Positions 14,750 through 15,672 of a DNA stretch of 15,672 nt are shown piece after piece. The position numbers and the translations under genes are program-made. Numbering within the stretch: position 1 is the first letter of the stretch; every line of letters begins with the position of its first letter. The notes beneath the pieces are model-generated. The model worked only from the letters and a program-made list of their open reading frames with translations. It searched no databases and was not told the origin of the DNA. Source of the stretch: Bacteroidota bacterium (GTDB taxonomy: Bacteria > Bacteroidota > Bacteroidia > Bacteroidales > FEN-979); assembly GCA_026391755.1 (NCBI GenBank), contig JAPLDN010000021.1, forward strand, positions 1 to 15,672, in the 5' to 3' direction.

Positions 14750-15672
14750 TTGAAAAAGGAAAATTTCGTTTATCCTGCCCTGATAATTATTGCAGGTATT
14801 GCGGCATATTCAAATTCATTCGGCTGTTCTTTCCATTTTGACGACTTCCCCAACATAGTCTCCAATCATGCTATTTATGAACTTTCAGACTGGAAAGCCT
14901 GGATGTTCTTCAATCCGTACAGGCCGGTAGTATTTTTTACTTTTGCCCTGAACTATCATTTTGGCATGCTTGATGTATTTGGCTACCATCTTGTCAACCT
15001 TGTCATCCATCTCGTCAATGCCTTATTGTTATGGAAACTGGTCAGACTTATTTTCTGCTCGCCTTATCTGGAGAAACATGCTCTTTCGGCTTCCGCCGGT
15101 AACATTGCTTTCTTTACGGCCCTGCTTTTTGCCGTACATCCCCTGATGACAGAATCGGTTACTTATATAGTTCAAAGGCTTGTAAGCCTTGCATCTTTGT
15201 TCTGCCTGCTTTCATTGGTGCTGTTCACAAAAGGGCTTTTATCACTCCGGCCCTCCCGGCGCATTGGTTTTTATGCCGGTGCGGGCCTTTCGGCTATACT
15301 GGGATTTTTTACAAAAGAAACAGCCTTGACATTGCCCCTCCTGATGCTGATGGTGTATTTTTTCTTTTTCTTCAGGCAGAATGAATCAAAGCGATTCCCC
15401 GGCCTGATCCTGCTGACTTTTGTATTTGTTGTTCCCCTGTTTTTTGCAGGGGCTGCCGTTTGGTCGGGAAAATACTTTAATGTTATCCCCCCCCGGGAAG
15501 GCCATCCTTACTTCATAACCCCACTTCAGTATTATTACACAGAGGTTAATGTGATATTCACCTACCTGAGGCTTATTATCCTGCCCGTAAACCAAACCCT
15601 GGATTACAATTATCCCATCGCAGTGAGCCTGCTTTATCCTCACCTCCTTATTAAGCTTGCAGGTCTGATACT
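14750..15672 (+). CDS. TMTC-like polytopic membrane protein, putative glycosyltransferase (partial, runs off the window)
   Basis: An open frame of 307 codons to the window end, rich in transmembrane segments. Its motifs match bacterial relatives of the TMTC/DUF1736 family of GT-C-like glycosyltransferases, which usually carry C-terminal TPR repeats: an acidic pair D31-D32 in FHFDDFPNIVSN after the first membrane helix, RPVVFFTFALNYHFG, YHLVNLVIHLVNALLL, FAVHPLMTESVTYIVQR, LGFFTKETALTLPLL, the block IPPREGHPYFITPLQYY, and YLRLIILPVNQTLDYNYP. The DD pair in the first outside loop is the expected metal or lipid-phosphate site. The start is uncertain: TTG at 14750 gives (M)KKENFVYPALIII, a typical N-terminus. 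A well-spaced AGGAG (14728-14732) instead points to ATG at 14742, which meets TGA after three codons. The gene lies about 20 bp after the flavodiiron gene. The TPR part would be beyond 15672. Confidence 0.75.
   Translation, partial: MKKENFVYPALIIIAGIAAYSNSFGCSFHFDDFPNIVSNHAIYELSDWKAWMFFNPYRPVVFFTFALNYHFGMLDVFGYHLVNLVIHLVNALLLWKLVRLIFCSPYLEKHALSASAGNIAFFTALLFAVHPLMTESVTYIVQRLVSLASLFCLLSLVLFTKGLLSLRPSRRIGFYAGAGLSAILGFFTKETALTLPLLMLMVYFFFFFRQNESKRFPGLILLTFVFVVPLFFAGAAVWSGKYFNVIPPREGHPYFITPLQYYYTEVNVIFTYLRLIILPVNQTLDYNYPIAVSLLYPHLLIKLAGLI

Overview
The window looks like chromosomal DNA of a Bacteroidota bacterium. The evidence is Bacteroidota-type promoters (TTG/TTTG, 19-20 bp, TAnnTTTG) in front of many genes, weak use of Shine-Dalgarno sites, an outer-membrane beta-barrel protein of the CarboxypepD_reg/plug/barrel type, many short lipoprotein signals (FTQC, FSGC, AASC), and a ParC-like topoisomerase with the wording typical of this phylum. 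No phage, transposon, CRISPR array or defence island was recognised. The flavodiiron protein suggests an anaerobic or microaerobic life.

Layout. Positions 67-2380 (-) hold an outer-membrane beta-barrel receptor whose N-terminus is broken: signal peptide and body lie in different frames. Divergent from it, 2495-3106 (+) is an exported isochorismatase-fold cysteine hydrolase. It converges, with 3 bp between stop codons, on a lipoprotein beta-propeller gene (3110-4680, -) built of about 40-residue Asp-box repeats and frameshifted near its end. Next are an AMP-forming acyl-CoA synthetase (4720-6363, -) and a metallophosphoesterase lipoprotein (6473-7486, -). The latter is divergent from a Rhesus-type ammonium channel (7645-8817, +), and both have well-formed promoters placed back to back.

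Then come two short perfect DNA palindromes, a lipoprotein homologue of SAM hydroxide adenosyltransferases with replaced catalytic residues (8950-9834, +), a 17-bp-stem terminator, and tRNA-Arg(TCT) on the minus strand. The right part is a plus-strand series: a cytosolic isochorismatase-family hydrolase, topoisomerase IV/gyrase subunit A, a flavodiiron protein, and the start of a TMTC-like polytopic membrane protein that runs off the window.

The genes do not form one obvious pathway. Most appear to be singly transcribed housekeeping or envelope genes. No clearly new multi-gene system was seen. The best leads are the Rh channel without a PII partner, the exported and apparently catalytically dead SAM-hydrolase homologue with palindromes upstream, and three lesions or odd starts that are either real gene decay or assembly errors.
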